Below are positions 12,295 through 14,375 of a DNA stretch of 14,375 nt, in pieces. Every line of letters begins with the position of its first letter. Position 1 is the stretch's first letter. The stretch covers positions 218,387 through 232,761 of the forward strand of contig CAJUJG010000001.1 of the NCBI GenBank assembly GCA_910586715.1, written 5' to 3'. Made by a program: the position numbers and the translations under genes. Origin of the DNA: an uncultured Lachnospiraceae bacterium. GTDB taxonomy: Bacteria; Bacillota; Clostridia; Lachnospirales; Lachnospiraceae. The notes beneath the pieces are model-generated. The model was not told the DNA's origin. It was given only the letters and a program-made list of their open reading frames with translations, and ran no database searches.

Positions 12295-13752
12295 ATGAAA
12301 CACGGTAAAATAAAAGAAAGAATGTTTATTGCCGGAGCGATTCTGATTGCGACAGCGATTGGCTTGACAGCGACTATTGTTTTTAACCGGAAACAACCGG
12401 CAGATACAGCAGTTTCCCAAAAAGAGACAATTCACCTTTGGTATACGGATGATGCGATTACGGATTATCTAAGCAGTAAGACGCTCGACTTCTACAATCA
12501 GACAGATATTCGGGTAGAAACAAAGCTGGTATCCGGATTGGAATATCTTGAAGAAATTAATAAAGCGAGCTTAAGCGAGGACGAGGAAACACCGGATGTA
12601 TATATTATAACAAACGATTCGCTGGAAAAGGCATATTTGTCGGGGCTTGCGGTAGAGCTGGATGAATCGGCGCCTATTTATAAACCATCTGAGTATAATG
12701 ATGCCGCAAGAAACGCGGTTACGTATGACAATAAATATGTGGGATGCCCCTTTTATTTTGAGACAAGTGCGTTGCTTTATAATAAAACCTATTTGGAGCA
12801 GATTGCAGCAGAGACGAATAACAGTGAAACGGATGTGGAAGACGGTCAAATGGCGCAGGAGAGTGTTGAAGCAGAAGATTTAATACCAGCTTCCATTGCG
12901 GATATTTTGAAGTTTGCGGATATGTATTCCGCTCCTGAAAATGTGGAGTATTTTTTCCGATGGGATGTCTCGGATATTTTTTATAATTATTTTTTCATTG
13001 GTAATTATATTTCAGTCGGTGGAGATGCGGGAGATGATAAAAATGACATTGACATCTATAATACGGAGTCCATATCAACATTAAAAGTTTATCAGGAGTT
13101 AAACCAGTTCTTCTCAATTGACACGAAGGAGACAAACTATGATACGATTATGCAGGAATTTCTTGAGGGAAAAACAATCTATACGATAGCGACAAGCGAT
13201 TGTATAAAACGGCTTGACGATGCTGCAAAAAACGGCGAGTTTGCATATGAATACGGTATTGCGCAGCTGCCTGACATTAACATAGAGCTCAGTACAAGGG
13301 GAATGTCAGTAACAAATGCGCTTGTCTTAAACGGATATTCGACGCATAAAGCATCAGCGGCTTCGTTGATACAGTTTCTTGCTAATGAGTCCCAGCATGA
13401 TCTTTATGAAACAACAGGAAAAATTGCCTCAATGACCAGGCAGGAATATGACAATCCGCATGTGGAAGGGTTTGTGCAGAGTTATGCCGATTCGGTTCCC
13501 ATTCCCAAGATGCTTGAGACAAGTAATTTTTGGGTAGAGCTTGAGATTTGTTTTGCAAAAGTTTGGTCAGGATCAGATGCAAATACACAAATACGGCAGC
13601 TTTCTGAGCAGATTAAGACACAGCTCAACGGTGTGAGTGTTACCGAGGAAGTGCTTGAAGATCCACAGGTTGAGCTGCTTCCGGCAGTAGAGTATGAGGA
13701 TGTTCCGATGGAAGAGGAAACGCAGACACAGCAAACAACACAACAAGAATAA
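12295..13752 (+). CDS. Membrane-anchored extracellular solute-binding-like protein
   Basis: A 485-aa protein resembling family 1 (sugar-type) ABC solute-binding proteins: an N-terminal IHLWYTDDAITDYL, then DVYIITNDSLEKAYLSGL and YVGCPFYFETSALLYNKTYL, as in MalE-like folds. Residues 11-30 form one hydrophobic segment after KHGKIKER. No lipobox cysteine follows, so it is probably a signal anchor or secretory signal, not a lipoprotein. The C-terminus is acidic and Gln/Thr rich (EEETQTQQTTQQE). No ABC permease or ATPase is nearby. It begins 27 nt after argD with GGAG 7 nt before the ATG, so read-through from the arg operon is likely. Base composition looks more AT-rich than in the arg genes. The ligand is unknown. 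Confidence 0.8.
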   Translation: MKHGKIKERMFIAGAILIATAIGLTATIVFNRKQPADTAVSQKETIHLWYTDDAITDYLSSKTLDFYNQTDIRVETKLVSGLEYLEEINKASLSEDEETPDVYIITNDSLEKAYLSGLAVELDESAPIYKPSEYNDAARNAVTYDNKYVGCPFYFETSALLYNKTYLEQIAAETNNSETDVEDGQMAQESVEAEDLIPASIADILKFADMYSAPENVEYFFRWDVSDIFYNYFFIGNYISVGGDAGDDKNDIDIYNTESISTLKVYQELNQFFSIDTKETNYDTIMQEFLEGKTIYTIATSDCIKRLDDAAKNGEFAYEYGIAQLPDINIELSTRGMSVTNALVLNGYSTHKASAASLIQFLANESQHDLYETTGKIASMTRQEYDNPHVEGFVQSYADSVPIPKMLETSNFWVELEICFAKVWSGSDANTQIRQLSEQIKTQLNGVSVTEEVLEDPQVELLPAVEYEDVPMEEETQTQQTTQQE

Positions 13753-13759
13753 AAAGTAT

Positions 13760-13827
13760 AAAATCCAATCATAATAACACATAACAGATTAAGGAAAGGC
13801 ATGGTATATAAATTATGATTGGATTTT
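13760..13827 (+). repeat. Perfect 16-bp inverted repeat covering a start codon
   Basis: The arm at 13760-13775 is the exact reverse complement of 13812-13827. The loop (13776-13811) contains the ribosome binding site AAGGAAAGG. The right arm includes the ATG at 13815 and the first codons of the next gene. If transcribed, this stem would hide the start codon. Confidence 0.8.
13801..13818 (+). CDS. Possible 5-codon leader peptide overlapping the next start
   Basis: ATG GTA TAT AAA TTA TGA encodes MVYKL. AAGGA (13791-13795) lies 5 nt before its ATG, better spaced than for the ATG at 13815. Its stop overlaps that start as ATGA, the arrangement of translational coupling. It may be chance; it sits inside the 16-bp inverted repeat structure. 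Confidence 0.35.
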   Translation: MVYKL

Positions 13828-14243
13828 TGATTGCCCTTTTATCAGGTGCGCTGATGAGCGTTCAGGGTGTGTTTAACACAAAGGTTACGGAAGGTTCAAG
13901 TCTTTGGGCTGCAAATGCGTTTGTGCAGTTCACGGCATTTTTGGTCTGTATAGCTGCATGGCTCTTCGTTGACAGAACTTCATTTAAAGAGGTTCTTTCC
14001 GTTGAGCCGAAATATGTCCTGCTGGGTGGTGCAATCGGAGCATTTATTACATTGACTGTAATTAAGAGCATGGATTCGCTAGGACCTGCAAAAGCGGTTA
14101 TGCTGATTGTGATCGCGCAGCTTATCGTCGCGTATCTAATAGAACTGTTTGGGCTTTTTGGCGTGGAGAAAGAACCGTTTAGCTGGAAAAAGGTCATCGG
14201 TGCGCTTATGGCGATTGCAGGATTTATTGTCTTTAAAATATGA
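13815..14243 (+). CDS. DMT superfamily small membrane protein (DUF606/YdcZ-like)
   Basis: A 142-aa integral membrane protein with about five hydrophobic helices (near residues 2-22, 29-50, 67-87, 92-115 and 124-142). It resembles the DUF606/YdcZ branch of the drug/metabolite transporter superfamily: MIGFLIALLSGALMSVQGVFNTKV at the N-terminus and VIGALMAIAGFIVFKI at the end. Members are half-size and probably act as dimers; the substrate is unknown. ATG at 13815 is the only start preserving the first helix, but the ribosome binding site is about 15 nt away. Translation may depend on the overlapping leader ORF or on the stem described at 13760-13827. A MITE-like element begins 23 nt after the stop. 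Confidence 0.88.
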   Translation: MIGFLIALLSGALMSVQGVFNTKVTEGSSLWAANAFVQFTAFLVCIAAWLFVDRTSFKEVLSVEPKYVLLGGAIGAFITLTVIKSMDSLGPAKAVMLIVIAQLIVAYLIELFGLFGVEKEPFSWKKVIGALMAIAGFIVFKI

Positions 14244-14266
14244 CCAGAATATTTCGGGAAAATTTG

Positions 14267-14375
14267 GTAACAGTTTTGCTCAGGACTTTGCACTTGCTGC
14301 AAATTATGGCTTACAGGCCACGTGAAACAGCGTAGTGGAAGAGATGCATCAAGCCACCACGAAGTGGTTTTGCAT
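14267..14375. mobile_element. MITE-like palindromic element, copy C (cut by window end)
   Basis: It begins GTAACAGTT (14267-14275), the same nine bases that start copy A read on the minus strand. It shares three colinear blocks with copy B: GCACTTGCTGC (14290-14300), a 14-nt block 14321-14334 (12 of 14), and a 32-nt block 14344-14375 (30 of 32). The last two blocks are 9 nt apart in both copies. The right end and any direct repeat lie outside the window. Confidence 0.7.

Overview
The window looks like a chromosomal piece of a Gram-positive, endospore-forming clostridium, most likely Lachnospiraceae. The evidence is a stage V sporulation gene (spoVAE), a DUF5721-family gene, purine-rich AGGAG-type ribosome binding sites, some TTG starts, moderate GC with AT-rich intergenic DNA, and clostridial-style proteins (ferredoxin-type aldo/keto reductase, DegV, LytTR regulator). 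The species cannot be named from the sequence alone. No rRNA, tRNA, CRISPR array, phage gene or transposase gene was seen.

Layout. 127-1305 (+): aldo/keto reductase with two 4Fe-4S motifs, closed by a strong terminator. 1361-1649: AT-rich DNA with a SigD (sigma-28)-like promoter and a long leader. 1650-3872 (+): a same-strand run of an unknown coiled-coil protein, an unknown 82-aa protein, a RidA enamine deaminase, a shikimate-kinase-like protein with altered substrate residues, and an orphan spoVAE that appears to have its own SigG-like promoter. 4070-4558 (-): a DUF5721 protein. 4764-5603 (+): a DegV fatty-acid-binding protein. 5751-6464 (-): a LytTR-type response regulator without a kinase. 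6573-8089 (-): argG followed by a tightly linked DUF1294 membrane protein. 8371-14243 (+): a GNAT acetyltransferase, argJ, argB, argD, an anchored solute-binding-like protein and a small DMT-family (DUF606/YdcZ-like) membrane protein.

Arginine. argG and the GNAT-argJ-argB-argD run diverge from one 281-bp region. It holds two back-to-back sigma-A-like promoters and three sites resembling ARG boxes (TGNAT-N4-ATNCA type), so ArgR/AhrC control of both directions is likely. The encoded steps are acetyl-group recycling (ArgJ), acetylglutamate kinase (ArgB), acetylornithine aminotransferase (ArgD) and argininosuccinate synthase (ArgG). argC, argF and argH are not in the window.

Most unusual signal. 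Three intergenic elements appear to be one family of small non-coding, MITE-like palindromic elements (3886-4073, 5616-5750, and 14267 to the window end). Their ends begin GYAAC/GTATC, and the two complete copies are flanked by 7-bp direct repeats (TCAAAAT and TTAGCTG). The two more similar copies share an internal hairpin whose only two differences are a compensatory T-A to A-T swap. One copy supplies the stop codon of the DUF5721 gene. A second unusual structure is a perfect 16-bp inverted repeat (13760-13775 / 13812-13827) that would bury the start codon of the last gene and that encloses a 5-codon leader ORF.
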